This document shows, one piece after another, positions 23,213-33,699 of a stretch of DNA of 64,000 nucleotides (its first letter is position 1; every line of letters starts with the position of its first letter). The notes below the pieces were generated by a model. That model was not told the origin of the DNA and did no database searches. It saw only the letters and a program-made list of their open reading frames with translations. Made by a program: the position numbers and the translations under genes. The DNA comes from Flavobacterium jejuense (GTDB lineage Bacteria > Bacteroidota > Bacteroidia > Flavobacteriales > Flavobacteriaceae): NCBI RefSeq assembly GCF_006491595.2, contig NZ_VEVQ02000012.1, positions 79,086-143,085 of the forward strand, given 5' to 3'.

Positions 23213-25735
23213 TTAAATTTTTATAGTTCTTAATCGTAATGCATTAGCAATAACTGATACAGAACTAAAGCTCATTGCTAAAGCTGCAATCATTGGAGAA
23301 AGTAACAAACCAAAAACTGGAAATAAAACACCTGCTGCAATTGGAACTCCTAAAACGTTATATATAAAAGCAAAAAATAAGTTTTGTTTGATGTTTTTCA
23401 TTACAGCATTACTTAGGTTTTTTGCTTTTACAATTCCTTTTAAATCTCCTTTTACCAAAGTAATTTTTGCACTTTCAATGGCAACATCGGTTCCTGTTCC
23501 CATTGCGATTCCAATATCAGATTGTGCTAATGCTGGAGCATCGTTTATACCATCACCTGCCATTGCTACTATTTTACCTTTGGCTTGTAACTCTTTGATG
23601 TATTCTAATTTATCTTGTGGTAAGCAACTTGCTCTGAAATCCGTTAAATTAAGTTCAGAGGCAACAGCTCTTGCTGTATTTTCATTATCACCAGTTAGCA
23701 TAATAACTTGAACTCCTTGTCGCTTTAACTCGTTAATAGCTTCTAAACTTGATTTTTTTATAGCATCTGTAATGGTTATATATCCTACTACTTTTTTATC
23801 GAAAGCGATGTAAGAAACTGTTTTACCTAACTTTTGTTCTTCAATAACTTCTTGTTCTATACTTGAAAAATCTTGAATACCTTCTTGCTCTAAAAGTTTT
23901 TTGTTGCCTAAACTGACTTTTTCATTGTCAATAAATCCTATTACTCCTTTTCCTGTTATAGAGTCAAATTTTTCTACTTTAAAAAAAGTACTGTTTTTAG
24001 ATTTAGCAAAATTTACAACTGCTGTTGCCAATGGATGTTCGCTATTTTGATTTAGAGATGCAATTTTTCCTAAAGTGGTATTTTCATCTACATCTTTTGT
24101 AATAATTTTTTCAACTGATGGTTTTCCTTCAGTTAGTGTTCCTGTTTTATCGGTTATTAAAACATCAATTTTATCCATTTTCTCAATGGCTTCTGCATTT
24201 TTAATTAATACACCTGATTTTGCTCCTTTGCCAACTCCAACCATAACTGACATAGGTGTTGCTAGACCTAATGCACACGGACAAGCAATTATTAAGACCG
24301 CAATTGCATTAATAAATCCATAAACCAATTTAGGTTCTGGTCCAAAAATCCACCAAACAAAAAAGGTAATAACTGATATTAAAACTACAATGGGTACAAA
24401 ATATTTTGAAATTTTATCTACTAAATTTTGAATGGGTGCTCTTGAACGACTTGCGTCAGAAACCATTTGAACGATTTGCGATAATAAAGTTTCAGAACCT
24501 ACTTTCTCAGCTAACATTAAAAAGGATTTAGTTCCGTTTATGGTTCCAGAACTTACTTTATCGCCCATTTTTTTATCTACTGGAATAGGTTCTCCAGTAA
24601 TCATTGATTCATCAATGGTGCTGTTTCCTTCTGTAATGATTCCATCTACAGGAATTTTTTCTCCAGGTTTTACTCTAACTATATCTCCCTTTTTAATGTC
24701 GTGTATTGAAATTACTTTTTCTTCACCATCAATCACTAACGTAGCTTCGGTTGGTGCTAATTTTAATAGCTCTTTAATAGCTCCACTAGTTCTACTGTGT
24801 GCTTTGGCTTCTAACAATTGCCCTAACAATACCAAGGTTAAAACTACAGTTGTAGCTTCAAAATATAAATGGACTGTCCCTTCTGAAGTTTTGAATTGGT
24901 CTGGAAAAACAGTTGGAAATAATAATCCGATAATACTAAAAACAAAAGCAACTCCAGTTCCAATACCAATTAAGGTAAACATGTTTAAATTCCAGTTGAT
25001 AATGGATTTCCACGCTCTTTCAAAAAACATCCAACAAGCATAAAAAACAACAGGAATCGTTAATATAAATTGAATCCAATTCCAATATTGTAACTCCATA
25101 ATTTTGTATAATGGGTTATTTGGAATCATATCAGACATGGTAATAATAAAAATAGGCAAGGTGAAAATTGTAGCAATTTTCATTTTATGCGCTAACTTTT
25201 GATAGGTTTTATCTTCTTCAGATTCGGTTGGTTCCATTAGCACTAAATCCATTCCACAAATAGGACAACTTCCTGGTTTGTCTTGAATGATTTCAGGATG
25301 CATGGGACAAGTATATTGTGTGTTTTGAATTACCGTTGGTTGTTGTACTAAATCCATTCCACAAACAGGACAGTCACCCGCCTTATCATACACTTTGTCA
25401 CCTTCACAATGCATGGGACAATAATATTTACCTGCTTGATGGGTGTGCTTTATTTCTTCATGTTTGTGCTCTTTTTTTCCAGTAGAACAACAACTTTTTT
25501 GAACTACTTCTTTACTAGAATTATCTGATAAAGTAATTTGATATTTACTATCTTTTCCTCCTAAAGCATTTTGTAAAACTTCTATTTCAACATGTTTAGA
25601 CATGATAATGGTTGCTACTTTGTCTTCTTTAGAAACTGCAACTTCTGTGATATGCTCAACATTCAACAAATCTTTTTTAACTTTAGCTTCACAACCTGAA
25701 CAGGTCATTCCTGTAATTGTATATGTGTGTTTCAT
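23213..25735 (-). CDS. copA: Copper-translocating P1B-type ATPase
   Basis: 840 residues. An N-terminal HMA domain (GMTCSGC, C12/C15) is followed by a His-rich linker and two heavy-metal-binding domains (YYCPMHCEG..CPVCGMDL and YTCPMHPE..CPICGMDL, about 104-168). The ATPase core has TGEPIP, CPC in IACPCALGLATP (about 495), DKTGTLTEG, MLTGDN and GDGINDAPAL. CPC with these N-terminal domains indicates Cu(I)/Ag(I) export across the inner membrane. It is the last gene of the copper block. Confidence 0.94.
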   Translation of the reverse strand: MKHTYTITGMTCSGCEAKVKKDLLNVEHITEVAVSKEDKVATIIMSKHVEIEVLQNALGGKDSKYQITLSDNSSKEVVQKSCCSTGKKEHKHEEIKHTHQAGKYYCPMHCEGDKVYDKAGDCPVCGMDLVQQPTVIQNTQYTCPMHPEIIQDKPGSCPICGMDLVLMEPTESEEDKTYQKLAHKMKIATIFTLPIFIITMSDMIPNNPLYKIMELQYWNWIQFILTIPVVFYACWMFFERAWKSIINWNLNMFTLIGIGTGVAFVFSIIGLLFPTVFPDQFKTSEGTVHLYFEATTVVLTLVLLGQLLEAKAHSRTSGAIKELLKLAPTEATLVIDGEEKVISIHDIKKGDIVRVKPGEKIPVDGIITEGNSTIDESMITGEPIPVDKKMGDKVSSGTINGTKSFLMLAEKVGSETLLSQIVQMVSDASRSRAPIQNLVDKISKYFVPIVVLISVITFFVWWIFGPEPKLVYGFINAIAVLIIACPCALGLATPMSVMVGVGKGAKSGVLIKNAEAIEKMDKIDVLITDKTGTLTEGKPSVEKIITKDVDENTTLGKIASLNQNSEHPLATAVVNFAKSKNSTFFKVEKFDSITGKGVIGFIDNEKVSLGNKKLLEQEGIQDFSSIEQEVIEEQKLGKTVSYIAFDKKVVGYITITDAIKKSSLEAINELKRQGVQVIMLTGDNENTARAVASELNLTDFRASCLPQDKLEYIKELQAKGKIVAMAGDGINDAPALAQSDIGIAMGTGTDVAIESAKITLVKGDLKGIVKAKNLSNAVMKNIKQNLFFAFIYNVLGVPIAAGVLFPVFGLLLSPMIAALAMSFSSVSVIANALRLRTIKI

Positions 25736-25911
25736 CTGTTTAAATTTTATTTTTTAACTAGTACATATGGAGTCGCTTTTTTAATCAATGGTGTTTGTTT
25801 ACATAAACTGTCTTATAATAGCGATTTCATAATTTTGTTATTTTATTAGTACAAATTTCGAAAACTAAAGCCACTTCTGTTTGTATAATTATGGATATGA
25901 TTTGTACAATT

Positions 25912-26475
25912 TTATAAAAGGTCTATTTCTTTTCGTTTATTTCCTTTTAATTTTTTGAAATAGGTAGGACTAAAGCCTGTAACTTTTTTAAACTGATGGC
26001 TTAAATGCGAAACACTACTATAATTTAAAGAGTAGGCTATTTCTGATAATGATAATTCATCATAAAAAATTAATTCTTTTACTTTTTCGATTTTTAAATT
26101 GATAAAATATTTTTCAATACTAATTCCTTCAATTTGAGAAAATAAATTGCTTAATTTACTATAATCTTGCTGTAGTTTTTCTTTTAGATAATCGGAAAAA
26201 TTATCTTTTATGTTGTTGTTTTTATTTTGAATTAAATCAATGAGAGTACTTTTAATTTTTTCAATTGTTTTACTATTGGTATCGTTTAAAATTTCAAATC
26301 CTAAAATTTCAAGCTGTTTGGAAATTTCTATTTTATCTTCTTGAGATATTTCGTTTTTAAAGGAAACTTCACCTAACTCAACAGATAGATAGTTAAGCCC
26401 AAGTTTTTCTAACTCAGACTTAACCACTATAATACATCTATTACAAACCATGTTTTTGATGTACAACTTTATCAT
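25912..26475 (-). CDS. AraC-type regulator with N-terminal metal-binding HMA-like domain
   Basis: 187 residues, short for the family. The N-terminus is HMA-like with MVCNRC (C11, C14), and the C-terminal half is an AraC HTH (LSLSEIAYSLNYSSVSHLSH, FKKVTGFSPTYFKK). A copper-type sensor fused directly to an AraC output is the simplest reading: it would switch the copA/cus genes. It follows the small lipoprotein gene by 4 bp and is therefore in the cus operon, upstream of copA. Confidence 0.85.
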   Translation of the reverse strand: MIKLYIKNMVCNRCIIVVKSELEKLGLNYLSVELGEVSFKNEISQEDKIEISKQLEILGFEILNDTNSKTIEKIKSTLIDLIQNKNNNIKDNFSDYLKEKLQQDYSKLSNLFSQIEGISIEKYFINLKIEKVKELIFYDELSLSEIAYSLNYSSVSHLSHQFKKVTGFSPTYFKKLKGNKRKEIDLL

Positions 26476-26479
26476 AAAC

Positions 26480-26740
26480 TTATTCCTTTTCTACAACTAC
26501 TAAATCCATTCCACATTTTGGACATTCACCCGCTTTGTCGTAGGTTTTCTCTCCTTCACATTTCATAGGGCAATAATACATTGTAGCTGTTTCTTCCATT
26601 TTAGAATGATCGTGCCCTTCATGTGATTCTGTTTGCATTTCTTTGTTATGCATTGTTCCTTCTTCTTGTTCTTTATTGTCTTTACAAGAGATTGTTACGC
26701 TTACTAAAGCTACTGCTAAAATTCCGATTACTTTTTTCAT
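26480..26740 (-). CDS. Small heavy-metal-binding lipoprotein
   Basis: 86 residues. A signal peptide with a lipobox (VSVTISC, Cys at about 19) is followed by a His/Met/Glu-rich linker (EGHDHSKMEE) and one heavy-metal-binding domain (YYCPMKCEGEKTYDKAGECP ... KCGMDL). A membrane-anchored copper or silver chaperone feeding the Cus efflux pump is likely. It lies 19 bp after the adaptor gene. Confidence 0.85.
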   Translation of the reverse strand: MKKVIGILAVALVSVTISCKDNKEQEEGTMHNKEMQTESHEGHDHSKMEETATMYYCPMKCEGEKTYDKAGECPKCGMDLVVVEKE

Positions 26741-26759
26741 GATTTTAAAATTTATTAAT

Positions 26760-28532
26760 TTATTTAATTGTTTCTTTTACTTCTCCACATTTTATCATTG
26801 AAACTCCAAAATATGGGTTAACTACTTTATTCTCTTTACTTAACCAATTGGCACCTTTATCACTATTAGCCATAGGACAAAACTGAACGTATGCACTCTC
26901 GTTTAAAGGTTTAAAAGTTTTTGTCATTGCTATCATAACATTTGATATAGGTTCAAAAGTCATTCTTAATTCTTTAATGTTTTTAATATGTGTAGCATGA
27001 AGTGTCTGTTTTTTCAGCTCTGTTTGATAATTCATCCATACTTTATGAGATTCTCCTTTAAATACGCTCATGTTTATTTTATTAAAAGATTTTTCAAATG
27101 CTAACAAAGCTTTTTTAGCTGAATTAAAATCGTCTTTTGTTAAGGCATCTTTAAATTCAAAATAATCTTTATATAATGGTTGTAAACTCTTTTTAGCTTC
27201 AGCACTAATCGTTGTTTTGTCTGCTTTTAATGCTGCTTTTTTATCTTCATTCATTGGCATAGAAGAATCCCCATGATTGTGACCTGTATTTACTTTTCCG
27301 CCCTCAAGATTCATCATGCTAGGTTTACCGGCTAATTGTGCAGCTGCATCTACATTAAAAGTACCATTAGCTACAATTTCTTCACCAACTTCTAAACCTT
27401 GTTCAATTATATAATCATTCCCTAAAAGAGGTCCTAATGTCACTTCACGTAGTTTGAATGTTATTCCCTTATCGGTTTCATTTTTAATATAAACAATAGA
27501 GCGTTTTCCTGTCCACATTACAGCTGATTTAGGAACACTTAATGTCGCTTCATTGCCAACTACTTTAGTTTTTAAAGTACCCGTTGCAAACATTTCCGGT
27601 TTGAATTTTAATCCAGAATTAGCTACCTCAACTCTTGCCTTCGCGATTCGTGTCATTGGGTTTATAAATGGGTCAATAAATGCAATTGTTCCTGAAAATG
27701 TTTCTCCTGGAAAAGATGCTACTGTATAGTTAATTTTATTTCCTTTTTTAACCCAACTCATATCCGATTCGTAAATTTCAAAAAGTACCCAAACGGTTGA
27801 CAAATCAGCAACATCATATAAGGTTTGCCCTTTTTGAAGATAATCGCCAAGCTCTACATTTTTCTTAATAATATATCCTGAAACATCAGCATAAATAGGA
27901 AATCTATCTTGTGTTTTTCCTGAAGAAATAATACTGTTTATGGTAGCGTCTGAAACTTTCCAGTTTTTCAATTTCATTTTTACCGATTCAAATAATTGTG
28001 GCTGAATTTCTTTTACACTATAAGCTTCAATAAGTTCTTGTTGTGCACTAGCTAGCTCTGGAGAATACACATAAGCTACTACTTGACCTTTTTTTACATA
28101 TTCGCCTACAAAAGAAACTTGAATTTTTTCAATACGACCTGGTATGTGTGAGGATTGGCTGTAAACTGTTTTCTCATTTACTTCAATTTTTCCATTCAGT
28201 GCTATTTCTTTGATACCATCCGTATTTCCTACTTTATAAGTAGAAATTCCTGCAATAATCATGGCTGATTCCGACATACTAATTGCGTCTGGGTCAATAT
28301 CTTCATTACCAGCTTCTAACGGGATTAAATCCATTCCACAAATAGGACAATCTCCTGGTTCTGGTTGTCTAATTTGTGGGTGCATGGAACACGTCCAAAC
28401 TTCTGCTTTTGATTTGACTTCAGTTTTATTATCTTCTTCTTTAGTGCTTCCACCAAAGAATAGAGCACCTAATAATAGCCCAACTAATAAAGTTATTGCT
28501 AATAGTATTTTTGTTTTTTTATCTAAGTTCAT
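26760..28532 (-). CDS. CusB-like RND periplasmic adaptor
   Basis: 590 residues. One N-terminal membrane anchor (about 9-27), a heavy-metal-binding domain (VWTCSMHPQ ... CPICGMDLIPLE, about 46-73), then the membrane-fusion-protein core (barrel-sandwich HIPGRIEKIQVSFVGEYVKK ... VSGYIIKKNVELGDYLQKGQ) and a C-terminal DUF3347-like helical domain (about 440-560). It links the inner-membrane pump to the outer-membrane channel. It is 2 bp after the TolC-like gene in a CusA-CusC-CusB order. Confidence 0.92.
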   Translation of the reverse strand: MNLDKKTKILLAITLLVGLLLGALFFGGSTKEEDNKTEVKSKAEVWTCSMHPQIRQPEPGDCPICGMDLIPLEAGNEDIDPDAISMSESAMIIAGISTYKVGNTDGIKEIALNGKIEVNEKTVYSQSSHIPGRIEKIQVSFVGEYVKKGQVVAYVYSPELASAQQELIEAYSVKEIQPQLFESVKMKLKNWKVSDATINSIISSGKTQDRFPIYADVSGYIIKKNVELGDYLQKGQTLYDVADLSTVWVLFEIYESDMSWVKKGNKINYTVASFPGETFSGTIAFIDPFINPMTRIAKARVEVANSGLKFKPEMFATGTLKTKVVGNEATLSVPKSAVMWTGKRSIVYIKNETDKGITFKLREVTLGPLLGNDYIIEQGLEVGEEIVANGTFNVDAAAQLAGKPSMMNLEGGKVNTGHNHGDSSMPMNEDKKAALKADKTTISAEAKKSLQPLYKDYFEFKDALTKDDFNSAKKALLAFEKSFNKINMSVFKGESHKVWMNYQTELKKQTLHATHIKNIKELRMTFEPISNVMIAMTKTFKPLNESAYVQFCPMANSDKGANWLSKENKVVNPYFGVSMIKCGEVKETIK

Positions 28533-28534
28533 AA

Positions 28535-29755
28535 TTAAAATTGTTTTGCTGTTAAATAATCCAATTCAGCTAGTTTTATATAAAAAGTACTGGTGCTTGA
28601 CAATTGCATTTTTTGATACTTTAAAAGCTCTTGTTGCATGCGTAATACTTCTTCAAAATCTTTATTCGCATTACTGTAATAAGCAAATAATAGATTCAAA
28701 CTTTTGGAGAGTGTTAGTACTTGACCTTCATATAATTTTAATAAATCTCTTTCCTTTTCTAATTCAAAAACAAGTTTATAATATGTACCGTTTAGTTTGT
28801 TTTCATACGCTTCTTTTTGAAAAGAAAAACTTTCTTGCATTAGTTTTGCTTCTTTCGTTGCTGCATTGTATTTTTTTCTAAAGATTGGCAAACTAACCGA
28901 AACCATTGGCATGATAATATCTTTTCCTGAATCTGGAAAGTTATTCATTCCTTTCCCTACCAAAACATAATCTAAACCAAGACCTAATTTAGGTAAACCT
29001 TGCTTTCTGGCTACTTCAATAGCTACTTCTGAAGCTTGTTTTTTTAATTCAAGCTCTTGTAGTATTGGGTTAGTGGTTATAGAATCTTTGCGGTATTCCA
29101 TTGGTAATTCCATAATTTGCAAATCTTTAGAAATTACAATTTTTTCATTGTACTTTCTATTTAATATACTATTCAACCAAGATGTTAATGCAGGTTCTTT
29201 TTTAGTTAAAATATCTAAATTAGTTTGTGCATCTTTTATCATAATATCCACACGCAAGACATCTACTAAACTTCCTTTACCATTTTCAAATTTCGCATTG
29301 GCAATGTTTTTGTATGATTCTAGAATTTTGATGTTTTCTTGTTCAATATCTTTTAGTTTTAATAGCTCATACAAAGGATAATAAGCAGTAGCAACTTGAG
29401 AATACAATTGATTTTTAGCATTTAAAAAGGCTTGGTATTTACTTTCTGCCATTAAAGTTGCTGCATTTTTTTGAGCTTTTAAAGTACCAAACCAAGGAAA
29501 CATTTGAGTTAGTGAAAACCTCATGTTTTGAGGGCCAAGTCTTGTTTCTACGGGTGAAATAAAATACCCCATAGAAAGATTAGGATCTGGTAAAGAACTC
29601 ACTTGTGGTATTTTTTGCATGGCTGCTTCAAACTCTTTATACTTTGCTTTTAATTCAGGATTATTTTCTGCTGCAATAGTATAGTAATCGTTTATAGATT
29701 GTCCTTCAACATTATAAGCAAAAAATAAAAGTGATATAATTATTAGTTTACGCAT
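28535..29755 (-). CDS. TolC-family outer-membrane efflux channel (CusC-like)
   Basis: 406 residues with a signal peptide (MRKLIIISLLFFAYNVEGQ) and the two coiled-coil repeats of TolC proteins (AAENNPELKAKYKEFEAAMQ near the start; VAIEVARKQGLPKLGLGLDY in the second half). It overlaps the pump gene by 8 bp and is the outer-membrane exit of this copper/silver efflux system. Confidence 0.92.
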   Translation of the reverse strand: MRKLIIISLLFFAYNVEGQSINDYYTIAAENNPELKAKYKEFEAAMQKIPQVSSLPDPNLSMGYFISPVETRLGPQNMRFSLTQMFPWFGTLKAQKNAATLMAESKYQAFLNAKNQLYSQVATAYYPLYELLKLKDIEQENIKILESYKNIANAKFENGKGSLVDVLRVDIMIKDAQTNLDILTKKEPALTSWLNSILNRKYNEKIVISKDLQIMELPMEYRKDSITTNPILQELELKKQASEVAIEVARKQGLPKLGLGLDYVLVGKGMNNFPDSGKDIIMPMVSVSLPIFRKKYNAATKEAKLMQESFSFQKEAYENKLNGTYYKLVFELEKERDLLKLYEGQVLTLSKSLNLLFAYYSNANKDFEEVLRMQQELLKYQKMQLSSTSTFYIKLAELDYLTAKQF

Positions 29756-32700
29756 TTCTCTTTTCTTTATTTTTAATTACAGTTTCTCTCCAATATGCTT
29801 GTAATACTGGCACTACAAACATGGTCATAATTTGAATGGTCATACCTCCAAAAGTTGGAATAGCCATTGGGATCATAATATCTGAACCTTTCCCTGTTGA
29901 GGTTAAAACAGGAAGTAAAGCAATAATTGTTGTTGCTGCTGTCATAACAGCAGGTCTAACTCTCATTTTACCGGCTTCAACTACTGCATCACGAACTTCA
30001 GTAATGGTTTGAGGATTTTTCTCTTCAAAAACTTGATGAATATAAGAGCCCATGATTACTCCATCATCGGTAGCGATACCAAATAATGCAATAAAACCTA
30101 CCCAAACGGCAACGCTTAAATTAATAGGATGCATTTGAAATAAATCGCGCATATTAACATCGGCAACAGCAAAATTCATGAACCAATCTTGTCCGTATAA
30201 CCATAGCATTATAAAACCACCTGCAAAAGCAACAAAAACTCCAGAAAAATGGATTGATGATGCAATAACAGTTTTAAATTGAAAGTATAGTAATAAGAAA
30301 ATAACTATCAAACAGATTGGAATTACAATAGAAAGCCTTTTCATAGCTCTAATTTGATTCTCATAACTTCCTGAAAACTTATAATTAACTCCTTGAGGAA
30401 CTTTTAATTCCCCAGAATCAATTTTACTTTGAATTGCTTTCTGTGCATCATTTACTACATCGACTTCTGCATAACCATCATTTTTATCGAATAAAACAAA
30501 ACCAACCAAAAAAGTATCTTCACTTTTAATAGCTTGAGGGCCTTTTTTATATTCAAATTGAACTAATTGACCTAATGGAATTTGTGCTCCTGTAGGAGTT
30601 GCAACTAATATTTTACCCAATGCTTCAGGACTGTCTCTCAATTCTCTTGGATAACGAACTCGAATAGGATAGCGTTCTCTTCCTTCAACCGTTGAAGAAA
30701 TTTTCATACCACCAATTGCTGTTTCTATTGTTTGTTGGATATCCTCTACATTTAAGCCATATCGAGCAATTTTTTCTCTGTCAATGTTTAAATGTAAATA
30801 AGGTTTTCCTACAATTCTATCGGCAAAAACTGCTTCACGTTTTACAGAAGGTACTTCTTTAATTATTCCTTCTAGTTCTAAACCAAATTCTTCAATCGTT
30901 TTTAAGTCGGGTCCAAAAACTTTTATACCCATAGGAGCTCTCATTCCTGTTTGAAGCATTACCAAACGTGTTTCTATAGGCTGTAATTTTGGAGCAGAAG
31001 TAACACCTGGTATTTTTGATGCTTTTACAATTTCATTCCAAATATCATTAGGAGATTGAATTATATCACGCCAATTTCTATAGAAAGAACCATCATCATC
31101 TGGAATAAGATTCTTAATAGAAATGGCCTGTTTTAAAGCATCATCATGTGAAAGGCTATCGCCAGATTTAGTTATAAAACGACCTTTATTGTCGGTCTTA
31201 AATCGCATTCGATGCCCTTTAGCATCCAAAATAAATTCTGGTTTATAATTGATAATGTTTTCATACATAGAAATAGGAGCAGGGTCTAAAGCACTTTCTA
31301 CACGCCCCAATTTACCCACAGCCATATCGACTTCTGGAATGTGATTTAGAATCATATCCAATTGACCCACCACTTTTCTGTTTTGTTGTACACCTGCATG
31401 CGGCATAGATGTTGGCATTAATAAATAACTACCTTCATTAAGCGTTGGCATAAATTCGGAACCAATGCCTGGAAAAGTATGTGCTGGAACTGACCAAACT
31501 TTTGAAGCTCTAATATTCCAGCCTACTTTATCCAATCCATTAGCTACAAAGCCAAAAGTACTATCAAATCCTAACCAAACTAAGAGTCCAAAAAACAAAG
31601 TAATTATTGGTAATAACATAAATTTACCTTTGTTAGCTAGACACCAACGCAATACTTTTTCATAGTATTTTACTATACTTAATAGAGCAGATAATATAAT
31701 TCCTAAAAGCACAATTACAAATAGATAATTACCAATAACGCTAATTTGTGGGCCTAATGGCATCCATTCTTCAGTTAAGAAAAAAGAAATAATAAATAAT
31801 ACCAATATTAAATTGAAATGCTTTGTATAGGACTGAAATTTCAAAGGAATTTTATGATTAAACAGGTCATATAAACCCATTAAGGTTAATCCCAACGGAA
31901 GCCAAATTTTGAAATAAACACTTAGTAAAATACCTCCCGAAATAAACACATATCCCCAAAAACGTTTTACTCTTTTTTTATCATAATCAATACCGAAAAT
32001 ATAGTGAGCTAAAGATGGTAGGATAACTAACCCTAAAATAAAAGCACCTAATAAAGCGAATGTTTTAGTAAATGCTAAAGGTCTGAATAGTTTTCCCTCA
32101 GCTGATTCCATAGCAAAAACTGGAATGAAACTAACAACTGTAGTTGCTAAAGCAGTTGTAATTGCAGAAACTACTTCTGTGGTTGCCTCGTAAATTACTT
32201 GCATTAATTTTGCACCTTTTGCTCCATGGTTTTCTGGCATTTCGAGATGTCGAATAATATTTTCGACAAAAACGACACCTACATCCACCATTACTCCAAT
32301 AGCAATAGCAATTCCTGATAAAGCCACAACGTTAGCATCTACTCCAGCATATCGCATGACAATAAAAGTCATTAATACCCCAACAGGAAGTAAACTGGAA
32401 ATAATTAAAGAGGCTCTTAAATTTAAAACCAAAAGTAAAACAACAATAATACTAATTAATACTTCATGAGAAAGAGCTGTTTCTAAAGTTCCAATAGTCT
32501 CTTGTATTAATTCTGTACGGTCATAAAAAGGAATAATGGTTAATTGACTTTCTACACCATTAGCCAATGTTTTTTTAGGTAAACCAGATGCAATTTCACT
32601 AATTTTAGCCTTTACTCCGTTAATTACTTCTAATGGATTAGAACCATAGCGGGCAATGACAACACCACCAACAGCTTCAGCACCACCTTTATCTAAAATA

Positions 32701-33572
32701 CCCCTTCTAGTTTCTGGACCTAAAGCGACTACACCAATATCTTTTACACGAATAGGTACATTATCTTTAACAGCAACAACTGCTAATTCAATATCTTCCA
32801 CTTTTTTCACATAACCAAGACCTCTAACTAAATATTCGGCCTGGTTGATTTCTATGGTTTTTGCACCAACATCTTTGTTTGATTTTTGTACCGCAGTCAT
32901 TACCTGCATCAAACTAATATTGTAAGCTTTCAATGCATCTGGATTGACATCAATTTGATATTCTTTGACAAATCCACCAATCGATGCTACTTCTGAAACT
33001 CCTTGCACAGCATTTAAACCGTACTTAATATAGAAGTCTTGTGCTGTTCTTATTTCTTGTAAATCCCAACCACCTGTAGGGTTTCCATCTTTATCTCTTC
33101 CTTCAACTGTGTACCAATATACTTGCCCTAATGCTGTTGCATCTGGACCAAGTGATGGTTTTACATTTTCGGGTAATAAACTATTAGGTAATGAATTTAA
33201 TTTTTCAAGTATTCTGGATCTAGACCAGTAAAATTCGATATCATCATCGAAGATTATGTAAATACTTGAAAAACCAAAAATGGAATTACTTCTAATCGAT
33301 TTTACACCTGGAATACCTAATAAATAAGTAGTTAATGGATAAGAAATTTGGTCTTCAATATCTTGGGGTGATCTACCTGGCCATTGTGTAAAAACAATTT
33401 GTTGATTTTCACCAATATCAGGAATAGCATCAACAGCAACTGAATCAGAAGGCAGGAAAGGTATTTTCCAGTTAAATGGAGCTGTAGAAATACCCCATAA
33501 AATCAGCACCATCAGAATAAGTACAGTTACTAATCTATTTTCTAGGAAATATTTTATTATTTTATTTAACAT
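29748..33572 (-). CDS. CusA/CzcA-type heavy-metal efflux RND pump
   Basis: 1274 residues, longer than usual (about 1040), with 12 expected membrane helices. Recognisable RND features are the N-terminal MLNKIIKYFLENRLVTVLIL, FTQWPGRSPQDIEDQISYPL, the helix-4 region SGIAIAIGVMVDVGVVFVEN and MTAATTIIALLPVLTSTGKG near the end. Extra length comes from insertions in the middle (additional membrane segments around 550-640 and a loop around 760-830). Motor of the pump with the TolC-like and CusB-like genes after it; Cu(I)/Ag(I) is likely from the context. Confidence 0.92.
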   Translation of the reverse strand: MLNKIIKYFLENRLVTVLILMVLILWGISTAPFNWKIPFLPSDSVAVDAIPDIGENQQIVFTQWPGRSPQDIEDQISYPLTTYLLGIPGVKSIRSNSIFGFSSIYIIFDDDIEFYWSRSRILEKLNSLPNSLLPENVKPSLGPDATALGQVYWYTVEGRDKDGNPTGGWDLQEIRTAQDFYIKYGLNAVQGVSEVASIGGFVKEYQIDVNPDALKAYNISLMQVMTAVQKSNKDVGAKTIEINQAEYLVRGLGYVKKVEDIELAVVAVKDNVPIRVKDIGVVALGPETRRGILDKGGAEAVGGVVIARYGSNPLEVINGVKAKISEIASGLPKKTLANGVESQLTIIPFYDRTELIQETIGTLETALSHEVLISIIVVLLLVLNLRASLIISSLLPVGVLMTFIVMRYAGVDANVVALSGIAIAIGVMVDVGVVFVENIIRHLEMPENHGAKGAKLMQVIYEATTEVVSAITTALATTVVSFIPVFAMESAEGKLFRPLAFTKTFALLGAFILGLVILPSLAHYIFGIDYDKKRVKRFWGYVFISGGILLSVYFKIWLPLGLTLMGLYDLFNHKIPLKFQSYTKHFNLILVLFIISFFLTEEWMPLGPQISVIGNYLFVIVLLGIILSALLSIVKYYEKVLRWCLANKGKFMLLPIITLFFGLLVWLGFDSTFGFVANGLDKVGWNIRASKVWSVPAHTFPGIGSEFMPTLNEGSYLLMPTSMPHAGVQQNRKVVGQLDMILNHIPEVDMAVGKLGRVESALDPAPISMYENIINYKPEFILDAKGHRMRFKTDNKGRFITKSGDSLSHDDALKQAISIKNLIPDDDGSFYRNWRDIIQSPNDIWNEIVKASKIPGVTSAPKLQPIETRLVMLQTGMRAPMGIKVFGPDLKTIEEFGLELEGIIKEVPSVKREAVFADRIVGKPYLHLNIDREKIARYGLNVEDIQQTIETAIGGMKISSTVEGRERYPIRVRYPRELRDSPEALGKILVATPTGAQIPLGQLVQFEYKKGPQAIKSEDTFLVGFVLFDKNDGYAEVDVVNDAQKAIQSKIDSGELKVPQGVNYKFSGSYENQIRAMKRLSIVIPICLIVIFLLLYFQFKTVIASSIHFSGVFVAFAGGFIMLWLYGQDWFMNFAVADVNMRDLFQMHPINLSVAVWVGFIALFGIATDDGVIMGSYIHQVFEEKNPQTITEVRDAVVEAGKMRVRPAVMTAATTIIALLPVLTSTGKGSDIMIPMAIPTFGGMTIQIMTMFVVPVLQAYWRETVIKNKEKRNA

Positions 33573-33699
33573 CTGAATATAAAATTTATAACCATGGAAA
33601 TACTATTTAGCAAATATTTTGTCAAACAATTTTTCAATATTCCCCTAAAGTTTTTTCTACTTTAGAGGAATAGGTTAATTACAACTTATTAAAGTACAA

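Noticed and set aside
28261..28881. 206-aa ORF antisense to the CusB-like and TolC-like genes
   Set aside because: Lies fully opposite two clear genes and is rich in frame-shadow composition (Leu/Ser/Phe).
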